A stretch of 64,000 nucleotides of DNA from JAUHXS01 sp965213575. Lineage in GTDB: Bacteria > Bacteroidota > Bacteroidia > Chitinophagales > JAUHXS01. Numbering within the stretch: the first letter of the stretch is position 1; the number at the start of each line of letters is the position of its first letter. Location of the stretch: the NCBI GenBank assembly GCA_965213575.1, contig CBDBZN010000001.1, positions 1 to 64,000 on the forward strand, given 5' to 3'. Both the position numbers and the translations under genes were made by a program. The notes under the pieces were generated by a model that worked only from the letters and a program-made list of their open reading frames with translations, did no database searches and was not told the DNA's origin. Shown piece by piece: positions 27,212-34,585 of the stretch.

Positions 27212-27745
27212 TTATTCCATCACTTTTATAGCTTTTACAAATCTACGGGTATAGCCTTCATTTGTTAGAGACGTCACTACCACACGTTTTGCCTTACCTG
27301 AAGTAGCATGAATAAATTCACTTTCTTGTCCATTTGCTTTTAAAACAATACCTACATGTCCGATGGCATTGCGAGAAGGGCTTAAAAAGACCAATATGTC
27401 TCCCTTTTTCACTTGTTCAATAGGAATTTCTTGTCCAAAAGTATCGTATTGAGCGGAACTTCTGGGAACATCAATGTCGAACTGACTAAAAACATAATAA
27501 ACAAATCCTGAGCAGTCGAAGCCGTTTTTTGTGCAAGAACCATAAACGTATGGGGTGCCTAGTAATGATTCAGCAAAAAAACCAATGCTATCTCTCAAAG
27601 CAATATCATCATTTTGAGTATTTATCTGCAATTCTATCCTTGCAGGCTCTTTTTCATTCTGTCCTCCAGTTACACCACAAGCGATTGTAAGTAGTAACGA
27701 AGTAAAACTTACTATAAAGACGATTAGTTTTATAACTCCGGTCAT
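27212..27745 (-). CDS. NlpC/P60 cysteine endopeptidase, lipoprotein
   Basis: A cell-wall hydrolase that cuts stem-peptide bonds. The signal ends in LLLTIACG, giving lipidated Cys23. The NlpC/P60 core (about 50-177) contains the catalytic triad positions: Cys78 in GFDCSGFVYYV, His130 in AIGHVGIVL and His146 in EFIHATSG. The conserved GDILVF precedes the His strand. 177 residues, a minimal single-domain form without SH3 domains. It converges with hemY; 155 bases upstream separate it from suhB on the same strand, so it probably has its own promoter. Confidence 0.92.
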   Translation of the reverse strand: MTGVIKLIVFIVSFTSLLLTIACGVTGGQNEKEPARIELQINTQNDDIALRDSIGFFAESLLGTPYVYGSCTKNGFDCSGFVYYVFSQFDIDVPRSSAQYDTFGQEIPIEQVKKGDILVFLSPSRNAIGHVGIVLKANGQESEFIHATSGKAKRVVVTSLTNEGYTRRFVKAIKVME

Positions 27746-27900
27746 AGATTAATAAATGGGCTTTTTTGTTCCTACAATGTCTAGTTCATACCAAAGCTGG
27801 TAAATTTTTATATTAAAAGCTAATTTATTTTTATTCCCTAGCGGCTCTTGTTAGATTTAAAGTTTGCTAAACTATTAAGCGTTTTACACATAAACTTATA

Positions 27901-28698
27901 CTACGATTTAAAATTACTTTTCAGCATTGAAACTAGGCCTGTATTAACTTTATCATTACCGGCTATAATTTCTTTTCCAAACAGAAAATCATCTTTCCCT
28001 GAAAAATCAGTTATTTGCCCACCCGCTTGTTGGACTAAAAAAGCTCCGGCTGCTACATCCCAGGGATGCAGATTAAACTCAAAAAAGCCATCAAATCGGC
28101 CACAAGCTACATAAGCTAAATCTAAAGCTGCTGAACCAAGCCTTCGCACACCTCGGGAATTTTCTATCACTTGATTGAGCGTTTTAATGTATGCATCTAA
28201 TTTGTCAAAATGTTCATAAGGAAATCCTGTTGCAATAAGTCCATCAAATAACGTAGGGCACACAGAAACGTTTATAATATCTTTATTAAGATACGCTTTG
28301 CCTCCTTCCCAAGAATAAAAGCATTCTTTTCTATTCATATCATAAATAATACCCATTACTAACTTGTCTTGGCGAGTTAGCCCCACGCTGATTGAGTAAA
28401 AAGGTATTTGATGGATAAAATTTGTAGTGCCATCTAGCGGATCAATGATCCATTGATAATAACCTTTTGTATTCTCTGTATCTTCTTCTGTAAGAAATCC
28501 TGCATCGGGGATCAGCTTTGCGAGCTGTTTAACTAATTTTTCCTCAGCAGTTTTGTCGACATAGGTTACAAAATTATTTTGTCCTTTCGACTCAATTATA
28601 GCAGGATTTATCTTTTTAGATTCAGCATGAATAAAATGGCCTACCTCTTTTATAATATCACATGCTTGCAAGCATATATTTTTTAAATCTATATTCAT
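27901..28698 (-). CDS. suhB: Inositol monophosphatase family protein
   Basis: A Mg2+-dependent sugar phosphatase. Metal-binding motifs are intact: FLTEE (residues 68-72), IIDPLDGTTNF (84-94) and HPWDVAAGAFLVQQAGG near residue 215. Length 265, typical for SuhB/IMPase. Substrates may include inositol-1-phosphate or other small phosphomonoesters; SuhB also acts in rRNA antitermination in E. coli, which cannot be inferred here. It follows lnt by only two bases, so rsmI-lnt-suhB form an operon. Confidence 0.92.
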   Translation of the reverse strand: MNIDLKNICLQACDIIKEVGHFIHAESKKINPAIIESKGQNNFVTYVDKTAEEKLVKQLAKLIPDAGFLTEEDTENTKGYYQWIIDPLDGTTNFIHQIPFYSISVGLTRQDKLVMGIIYDMNRKECFYSWEGGKAYLNKDIINVSVCPTLFDGLIATGFPYEHFDKLDAYIKTLNQVIENSRGVRRLGSAALDLAYVACGRFDGFFEFNLHPWDVAAGAFLVQQAGGQITDFSGKDDFLFGKEIIAGNDKVNTGLVSMLKSNFKS

Positions 28699-28700
28699 AA

Positions 28701-30329
28701 TTACGCAAAAAATTTCCTGGTTTTTTTCCTCACAAAAAGCAATATAATTATTATAACTGAGAAGCAGCAGGCAACTCTTCCAATAAAATCTCCTTGCTCA
28801 GAGTAAAAAGTCAGGTCATTGTTTTTATTAATAATGCCATTAATCACTGCATCTTCTTCATATTTAGTTCGTTGAAGGATTTCTCCTTTTTGGTTTATAA
28901 AACAAGAAATGCCTGTATTAGCCGACCGCGCAAAACTACGCCTATGCTCTATTGCCCTTAAAGACGCATAATGCATGTGCTGGATGTGTCCGGGAGTGTT
29001 CTGCCACCAAGCATCGTTGGTAATGATAAACAGTACATTCGCACCTTTTAAAACATATTCTCCCACAAAATTTCCAAAGACAGATTCATAGCAAATGACG
29101 GTTCCCGCAGTAGTAGTTCCGCTGTTAAATACAGATCGTTCGCGTTGCGTAGCTAAACTTCCCGTTATTCCGCCCATGTCAATAGCAAAAATATCTAAAA
29201 AACTAAACAAAGAAGGGTAGGGCATCCGTTCAACTCCCGGTACTAATTTTGATTTGTGGTATATGTCAATATCTCCTGTATACTGCATTTGAATAGCTGA
29301 ATTATAAGCGTCATAATATTGAGTGCCATTTTGGAGTTTCCGTGCAGTTGAAGTTTCTTTTTCGGTATAATATTGATAAGCAGAAATGCCGGTAACTAGA
29401 TTTAAATTGCGATAATCCAACAAAAAACTCCTTATTTCATTAATTAAGTTATTACTATATAAATCGGATAGTTTAATGCCTTGAGGAAGGGCAGTTTCCG
29501 GCCAAATTAAATAATCAGTAGTTGACGTAAGGCCTTTTACAGATAAAGAAAGAATTTTATTTAATTGATCTTGTGCGCTTAAGCCTGAAAATTTTTCAGT
29601 GTACGGATCAATATTTGGTTGTACCACCGTAATTTCTAAGGGTTGATCTTTTTCATGATAATTATTGTATAGATATAAAGAAAACCAAATAGGTAAGCCA
29701 ATAATTATAATCGGATTAAAAAACAGGAAGCTGACTCTAATAAAATTTAATTTAGCTCCGATCTGCTTTTGATAGTTGTGATAGGCTAAAAGTTTGCGTA
29801 TGCTTTCATAAATAAAAATATTTGTAATTAAGATCCAAAAACTACCGCCTAAAGCTCCGGTATATTCATACCACTGAATACATTTGATACTTTTAGCAAA
29901 TCCATTGCCCAAAGTCAGCCATGGCCAAGTCAGCTCCCATCTTAAATGGATGTATTCAAAGGCAAGCCATAAAGAAAGAAGCGCTATGTACCCGGCTGAT
30001 CTGCCGAGTAAAATCTTTGCCCGATGAAATAATAAAAATGGAACAGACATCAATAAAGCATTACAGATCATGGCCATTACAGCTCCACCCGGAGAAGCAT
30101 TCCAGACCCACCAAGTAGTTAAAATATTCCAAATCAAAAATCCAATATAAGTGTATAGCCATACGAAAGTATTCGAGTTTTTAGGTTTATCTACTTGTAT
30201 GGTATCTTGTAAAAAGAGGATTGGGATCCAGGAGATAAATAATAAAAAACTGAATATTAGCGGTGGCCATGCTAAAAATGATAGCAAAGCAAAACATATA
30301 GACAGTAATACATAATTCAGATGCCTCAT
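28701..30329 (-). CDS. lnt: Apolipoprotein N-acyltransferase Lnt
   Basis: Inner-membrane enzyme adding the third acyl chain to the N-terminal Cys of lipoproteins. Residues 1-220 hold about seven hydrophobic helices; the nitrilase-like periplasmic domain (about 230-510) carries the triad Glu278 (WPETALP), Lys359 (YHKSKLVPG) and Cys413 (VICYES). A last helix sits near the C-terminus. The 542-residue length is normal. Its presence fits the several lipoproteins encoded in this window. It is packed between rsmI and suhB with gaps of 2-3 bases. Confidence 0.95.
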   Translation of the reverse strand: MRHLNYVLLSICFALLSFLAWPPLIFSFLLFISWIPILFLQDTIQVDKPKNSNTFVWLYTYIGFLIWNILTTWWVWNASPGGAVMAMICNALLMSVPFLLFHRAKILLGRSAGYIALLSLWLAFEYIHLRWELTWPWLTLGNGFAKSIKCIQWYEYTGALGGSFWILITNIFIYESIRKLLAYHNYQKQIGAKLNFIRVSFLFFNPIIIIGLPIWFSLYLYNNYHEKDQPLEITVVQPNIDPYTEKFSGLSAQDQLNKILSLSVKGLTSTTDYLIWPETALPQGIKLSDLYSNNLINEIRSFLLDYRNLNLVTGISAYQYYTEKETSTARKLQNGTQYYDAYNSAIQMQYTGDIDIYHKSKLVPGVERMPYPSLFSFLDIFAIDMGGITGSLATQRERSVFNSGTTTAGTVICYESVFGNFVGEYVLKGANVLFIITNDAWWQNTPGHIQHMHYASLRAIEHRRSFARSANTGISCFINQKGEILQRTKYEEDAVINGIINKNNDLTFYSEQGDFIGRVACCFSVIIIILLFVRKKTRKFFA

Positions 30330-30332
30330 TTG

Positions 30333-31013
30333 TTAGCTTTTATCTGTTTTCCCTGTAACAATTATAACGATTTCTCCTTTAGGTTTATTCGATTCATAAT
30401 GTGCTAAAACAGTTTCAATATTTCCTCGAATATTTTCTTCAAATACCTTTGTTAACTCTCTCGAAACGCAGATGTTCCTATCTGGCCCAAAATGTTCCAT
30501 AAATTGAGAAAGTGTTTTTATCAATCTGTGAGGAGATTCGTAAAATATCATTGTCCGGTCCTCATCTGCAAGTTTTCGCAGCCTGGTTTGCCTGCCTTTT
30601 TTATGCGGTAAAAATCCTTCGAATATAAATTTATCACAAGGTATACCGGAATTAACTAAAGCCGGAATAAAGGCGGTAGCACCGGGCAAGCACTCTACAG
30701 CTATATCGTTTTGTAAGCAAGTTCTTACAATTAAAAATCCCGGATCTGAGATGCCCGGAGTGCCTGCGTCTGATACTAAAGCCAACTGAGTGTTTGATTT
30801 TAGCAGATGTATAATTTTTTCTGTTGTATGATGTTCATTATGTTGATGATAAGGTTGGAGCTTTGTCTCAATATTATAATGGCTACAAAGTTTCTTAGTT
30901 TGTCGTGTATCTTCTGCTAGGATGAGGTCAACCTCTTTTAGTGTTTTTATTGCCCTAAAAGTAATATCTTCTAAATTACCAATGGGAGTTGGAACAATAA
31001 ACAATTTACCCAT
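30333..31013 (-). CDS. rsmI: 16S rRNA (cytidine1402-2'-O)-methyltransferase RsmI
   Basis: SAM-dependent methylation of C1402 in the decoding centre. The tetrapyrrole-methylase fold is clear: LFIVPTPIGNLEDITFRAI at the start, LILAEDTRQTKKL, LVSDAGTPGISDPG (SAM site, about 78-91) and FYESPHRL. The 226 residues correspond to the family core; a short C-terminal domain found in some members is missing. It heads the rsmI-lnt-suhB run. Repeat-like AT-rich DNA lies just upstream. Confidence 0.95.
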   Translation of the reverse strand: MGKLFIVPTPIGNLEDITFRAIKTLKEVDLILAEDTRQTKKLCSHYNIETKLQPYHQHNEHHTTEKIIHLLKSNTQLALVSDAGTPGISDPGFLIVRTCLQNDIAVECLPGATAFIPALVNSGIPCDKFIFEGFLPHKKGRQTRLRKLADEDRTMIFYESPHRLIKTLSQFMEHFGPDRNICVSRELTKVFEENIRGNIETVLAHYESNKPKGEIVIIVTGKTDKS

Positions 31014-31060
31014 ATTAGATTTGAAATTTCAAATTGAAAGATTGCAGATTATGATGTCAA
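31014..31060. repeat. Copy of the modular AT-rich intergenic repeat
   Basis: The sequence directly before rsmI contains TTGAAATTTCAAA, the 11-mer TTGAAAGATTG (31034-31044) and ATTGCAGATT (31041-31050), both also found at 8801-8901. It probably also contains the rsmI promoter, which I could not identify. Confidence 0.5.
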
Positions 31061-31076
31061 ACTAAAGATAACAAAA

Positions 31077-31125
31077 GTTGATAGTTCAGAATTTATATTA
31101 TTAACCCCAATTCTGAATTATCAAC
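31077..31125 (-). terminator. Terminator of the pepP-pssA-purS operon
   Basis: Arms of 17 bases (GTTGATAGTTCAGAATT and AATTCTGAATTATCAAC) pair with a single G-U mismatch around a 15-base loop. On the minus strand the hairpin is followed by TTTTGTT, so it ends minus-strand transcription arriving from pepP, pssA, purS and the small lipoprotein gene. Confidence 0.65.
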
Positions 31126-31138
31126 TCTAAATTCTAAA

Positions 31139-31315
31139 TTAAATTTCACACTGCCAACCTGCCGTGCCTTCTATTTGATATAAGTCTTCTTCACAAAAAG
31201 TTTCCGGGTCGCCGTTATTTACATTTGGATTAGAACAGTCGGCGCATTCTCTACAAGAGAGAATTGAAATAAAACCTAAAAAAAATAAAACTTGAATAGC
31301 TTTAATTTTCTTCAT
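31139..31315 (-). CDS. Small cysteine-rich lipoprotein
   Basis: 58 residues from the ATG at 31315: two Lys, a hydrophobic core (AIQVLFFLGFISIL) and a lipobox ending ILSC, so Cys21 should be lipidated. The mature part is tiny and has five further Cys (RECADCSNPN, TFCEEDL, WQCEI), suggesting disulfide bonds or metal binding. The start overlaps the purS end by 14 bases. An alternative ATG five codons upstream would lengthen the signal region. Similar short Cys-rich lipoproteins occur in Bacteroidota; function unknown. Confidence 0.65.
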   Translation of the reverse strand: MKKIKAIQVLFFLGFISILSCRECADCSNPNVNNGDPETFCEEDLYQIEGTAGWQCEI

Positions 31316-31556
31316 AAAGGTCAAATTCATAATATTCCATTACCGGGTTAGACAATAATTTTTTACATGCTTCATCCACCTTTTTCTCTGCTGTACTTTT
31401 ATCGTTAGTTTCTAATGTCAACGTGATATGTTTTCCAATACGCACATCAGACACTTCTTTAAAATCTATTTTTTGAATACTGGAAGCAACAGCTTTTCCT
31501 TGAGGGTCTAATAATTCTTTCAAAGGCATCACATTAATTTCTGCTCTGTACTTCAT
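31302..31556 (-). CDS. purS: Phosphoribosylformylglycinamidine synthase subunit PurS
   Basis: 84 residues with the PurS pattern: KYRAEINVMPLKELLDPQGKAV, then IQKIDFKEVSDVRIGKHITLTLE, and the end NPVMEYYEFDLYEE. PurS bridges small PurL and PurQ in the ammonia-channelling complex of purine synthesis. purL and purQ are not next to it. Its start overlaps the pssA end by 23 bases, tying its translation to a phospholipid gene. Confidence 0.88.
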   Translation of the reverse strand: MKYRAEINVMPLKELLDPQGKAVASSIQKIDFKEVSDVRIGKHITLTLETNDKSTAEKKVDEACKKLLSNPVMEYYEFDLYEEN

Positions 31557-32265
31557 TTTTATTTATATTGTTAATTAAGGATAAAAATACATATAATAGA
31601 ATTATAAATGGAATTGCGACATATTTAAAAGTTATAATCAAAGCTAGCGAAAGGATCAACATGATATATCTGATCTTGTTTGCAGGCCAATTAAAAGATT
31701 TAAATTTCAAGCTAAACATTTTAATATTGCTGATGCTTAAAAAAGACAGCGTAAAAACTACGGTATATAACACATATTGATTAGTAAAAAGACTTCTCAT
31801 ATAAGATCCTTCTCCTAAAAGTATAATTGGAATAGCAGCAATAAATATCGCTGTAGAAGGAGTGGGAAGGCCAATAAATGATGCTTCTTTATCAGGTTCT
31901 TTAATATTAAACCGGCCTAATCGTATAGCCGCAGTGATTGGGATCAAAAAAGCAGAAAGAGCATATAAATAAGTGTAGCTGCCAAAGTTAGCTTCATTAT
32001 TATATAGAAGGTGATACATCACAAAACCGGGAACTACACCAAACATAACCATATCGGAAAGCGAATCCAATTGTTTTCCCAACTCCGATGAAACGCCCAA
32101 AAGGCGGGCTACAAATCCATCCAAAAAGTCTATGACAGCAGCTATTAAAATAAGCATTGACGCCAAATACAGCTTATCTTCAAATATATAAATTATAGCT
32201 AAGCAAGCTAAAAAAGTATTACTTAACGTAAAAGCATTAGGGATTGAGCTTCTTATCCGTCCCAT
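31534..32265 (-). CDS. pssA: CDP-diacylglycerol-serine O-phosphatidyltransferase
   Basis: Integral membrane CDP-alcohol phosphatidyltransferase making phosphatidylserine, the precursor of phosphatidylethanolamine. The signature D-G-x2-A-R-x8-G-x3-D-x3-D is complete in DFLDGFVARLLG and GKQLDSLSDMV (about 47-73). 243 residues with about seven helices. It starts at the base where the pepP reading frame ends. psd is not in the window. Confidence 0.93.
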   Translation of the reverse strand: MGRIRSSIPNAFTLSNTFLACLAIIYIFEDKLYLASMLILIAAVIDFLDGFVARLLGVSSELGKQLDSLSDMVMFGVVPGFVMYHLLYNNEANFGSYTYLYALSAFLIPITAAIRLGRFNIKEPDKEASFIGLPTPSTAIFIAAIPIILLGEGSYMRSLFTNQYVLYTVVFTLSFLSISNIKMFSLKFKSFNWPANKIRYIMLILSLALIITFKYVAIPFIILLYVFLSLINNINKNEVQSRN

Positions 32266-33554
32266 CAGCTGTTCATAATATCTTCAATTTCTTCTACCTC
32301 AATAGGAATAGATTTCATTAAATCTTTTTGTCCGTTTTTAGTAATTAATATATCGTTTTCAATTCTAATGCCTAAGTTCTCTTCTCTAATATAAATTCCC
32401 GGTTCACACGTAAATACATTTCCAACTCTCATAGGTTGAAATTTATCCCCGACATCATGCACATCCAAACCAAGGTGATGAGAGGTACCATGCATAAAAT
32501 ATTTTTTATAAGCAGGATTCTTTGGATCTTGATTTTTAACATCGGCTTTATCCAAGAGTTTTAAGCTGATCAATTGATCTGTCATGATCTTGCCCACTTC
32601 TTTATGGTATTCATCTACCTTAGTACCCGGGGTTAAAAGTTTAGAAGCTTCTTTAAATACTTTTAAAACAGCATTATATACATCTTTTTGGCGTTGAGTA
32701 AAACGGCCATTTACAGGAATGGCTCTCGATAAGTCTGAACAATAATTTGCATATTCTGAGCCGAAATCAAATAAAATTACATCCCCATCTTTGCATGTAT
32801 CGTTATTTGTTATATAATGGAGTACACACGCATTAAATCCTGAAGCGATGATAGGGTCATAAGCATGACCTGTAGCGCCATTACTTAAAAATTCATGAGT
32901 AATCTCTGCCTCAATTTCGTATTCTTTAACACCCATTTTAACAAATTCCAGCACTCTTCTAAAAGCCAATCCGGTAATGTCACAAGCTTTTTGAATCAGC
33001 TGCACTTCAATATCTGATTTAACCGAACGGATATCGTGTAAGATAGGAGCTGACCGTTCAAAAGCATGCAACGGATATTGTTGTTTTATGTCATTGGCAA
33101 ATCTTAAATTTTTGTAGGGCACATCAGTGTGAAAACGATCGTGTTCATTTAAATTCAAATAACAATGATCTACGTGGTTCATTAAAACAGAAAGTTTGCT
33201 TTTAAAAGCATCTACCCAAAATACATGTTGAATTCCAGAAGCATCCTGAGCTTCTTCTTTAGTATATTTATGGCCCTCCCAAATAGCAATTTCTTCATTT
33301 GTTTCTCTCACAAAAAGTATTTCTCGCATTGACTCATCAGGGAATCCGGGAGCTAGTATTAATATTGTTTCTTCCTGATCGATCCCCGATAAATAAAATA
33401 AGTCGGAGTTCTGCTTAAACTTAAATAATGCATCTGCATTTCTTGGCATTAAATCATTTGCATGAAATATAGCTATGGAATTTGGCTTCATATTTTTTGT
33501 AAATGAAGCCCTATTGTTGATAAATAATTTTGGATTAATTGGCGTATATTTCAT
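32265..33554 (-). CDS. pepP: Xaa-Pro aminopeptidase (aminopeptidase P family, M24)
   Basis: Cytoplasmic metallopeptidase removing an N-terminal residue that precedes proline. The N-terminal creatinase-like domain (about 1-170) includes KQNSDLFYLSGIDQEETILIL. The pita-bread domain shows the dinuclear metal ligands: DFGSEYANYCSDLSR, HGTSHHLGLDVHD, CEPGIYIREE and IRIENDI. Length 429, typical of PepP. First gene of the pepP-pssA-purS-lipoprotein operon, with a -7 box 38 bases upstream. Confidence 0.93.
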   Translation of the reverse strand: MKYTPINPKLFINNRASFTKNMKPNSIAIFHANDLMPRNADALFKFKQNSDLFYLSGIDQEETILILAPGFPDESMREILFVRETNEEIAIWEGHKYTKEEAQDASGIQHVFWVDAFKSKLSVLMNHVDHCYLNLNEHDRFHTDVPYKNLRFANDIKQQYPLHAFERSAPILHDIRSVKSDIEVQLIQKACDITGLAFRRVLEFVKMGVKEYEIEAEITHEFLSNGATGHAYDPIIASGFNACVLHYITNNDTCKDGDVILFDFGSEYANYCSDLSRAIPVNGRFTQRQKDVYNAVLKVFKEASKLLTPGTKVDEYHKEVGKIMTDQLISLKLLDKADVKNQDPKNPAYKKYFMHGTSHHLGLDVHDVGDKFQPMRVGNVFTCEPGIYIREENLGIRIENDILITKNGQKDLMKSIPIEVEEIEDIMNS

Positions 33555-33592
33555 TAAGAGAATTACTTTATGTAAAATCTATGTAAGGTGAG

Positions 33593-33600
33593 CAAAAGTA
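33593..33600 (-). promoter_or_regulatory. TACTTTTG -7 box of the pepP operon
   Basis: A perfect TAnnTTTG on the minus strand, 38 bases before the pepP ATG, in the divergent gap with rpsL. No -33 TTTG at a standard distance. Confidence 0.5.
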
Positions 33601-33670
33601 ACTATTTCTACCTACTAGTTATTTAGTAAAGCAATTCTTTTAAATATTTTTTCAAAAAAAGTTTTCATCA

Positions 33671-33702
33671 GTTGGATGTTCACTTAAATTTTCCTACTTT
33701 TG
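33671..33702 (+). promoter_or_regulatory. Main promoter of the ribosomal superoperon
   Basis: GTTG at 33671-33674 and TACTTTTG at 33695-33702 with a 20-base spacer, a good Bacteroidota -33/-7 pair. The leader to the rpsL ATG would be about 20 bases, too short for a large regulatory structure. Confidence 0.7.
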
Positions 33703-33726
33703 CGTTCCATTTTTTAAAAGAATGCA

Positions 33727-34107
33727 ATGCCAACAATACAACAGTTAGTACGAAAAGGAAGGAAAGTATTTGAGACTAAAAGTAAATCAAGAGCTTTGGA
33801 TGCTTGTCCACAGAGAAGGGGAGTGTGTACTAGAGTATACACTACTACGCCTAAAAAACCTAACTCTGCATTGAGGAAAGTTGCTAAAGTTAGATTAACT
33901 AACCAAACAGAAATTATTGCTTATATTCCGGGAGAAGGACACAATCTTCAAGAACACTCTATCGTATTGATCAGAGGAGGAAGGGTGAAAGACTTACCAG
34001 GTGTTAGGTATCATATTATTAGAGGTGCATTAGATACTGCCGGTGTAGAAGGCAGATTGCAAAGTAGATCAAAATATGGTGCTAAAAGGCCAAAAGCAGC
34101 TAAGTAA
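33727..34107 (+). CDS. rpsL: 30S ribosomal protein S12
   Basis: Decoding-centre protein of 126 residues. The loop TTTPKKPNSALRKVAKVR holds Lys43, and RGGRVKDLPGVRYH holds Lys88; both are the usual residues, so streptomycin-resistance substitutions at these sites are absent. First gene of the str part of the superoperon; rpsG follows after six bases. Confidence 0.98.
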   Translation: MPTIQQLVRKGRKVFETKSKSRALDACPQRRGVCTRVYTTTPKKPNSALRKVAKVRLTNQTEIIAYIPGEGHNLQEHSIVLIRGGRVKDLPGVRYHIIRGALDTAGVEGRLQSRSKYGAKRPKAAK

Positions 34108-34113
34108 AAAGAT

Positions 34114-34582
34114 ATGAGAAAAAATAGAGCTAAAAAAAATCCTCTTGATCCAGATCCAAAGTACAATGATACTATGGTGACCCGATTCGTAAATGCTTTA
34201 ATGATGGGCGGTAATAAAAGTACAGCTTTCAAAGTATTTTATGATAGTCTTGACCTTGTTGAAAAGCATAGTAAAGAAAATGGTTATGAAACTTGGAAAA
34301 AAGCATTAAATAATATCATGCCTGCCGTAGAGGTAAAAAGTAGAAGGATTGGTGGTGCTACTTTTCAAATTCCTTCAGAAGTACGCCCGGAGAGAAAGAT
34401 GGCAGTTGGCATGAAATGGATGATTGATTATTCCAGAAAAAGAGGTGGTAAATCAATGGCAGAGGAAATTATCAAATGAAATTATTGCAGCGTCAAAAGG
34501 TGAAGGTGCGGCTGTAAAGAAAAAAGAAGATACACATAAAATGGCGGAAGCAAATAAAGCGTTTTCACATTATAGAGTATAA
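34114..34582 (+). CDS. rpsG: 30S ribosomal protein S7, interrupted by a one-base frameshift
   Basis: The first 120 codons give a normal S7 (RKNRAKKNPLDPDPKYND, ARMMGG-like MMGGNKST, PAVEVKSRRIGGATFQIP). At AAA (34474-34476) the frame runs into a TGA. Removing one A restores NEIIAASKGEGA and continues to FSHYRV at 34582, giving 155 residues, the family length. S7 nucleates assembly of the 30S head and is essential, so either the assembled sequence carries an extra base or recoding occurs; the first is far likelier. EF-G begins four bases after the restored stop, supporting the corrected end. Confidence 0.93.
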
Positions 34583-34585
34583 AAC

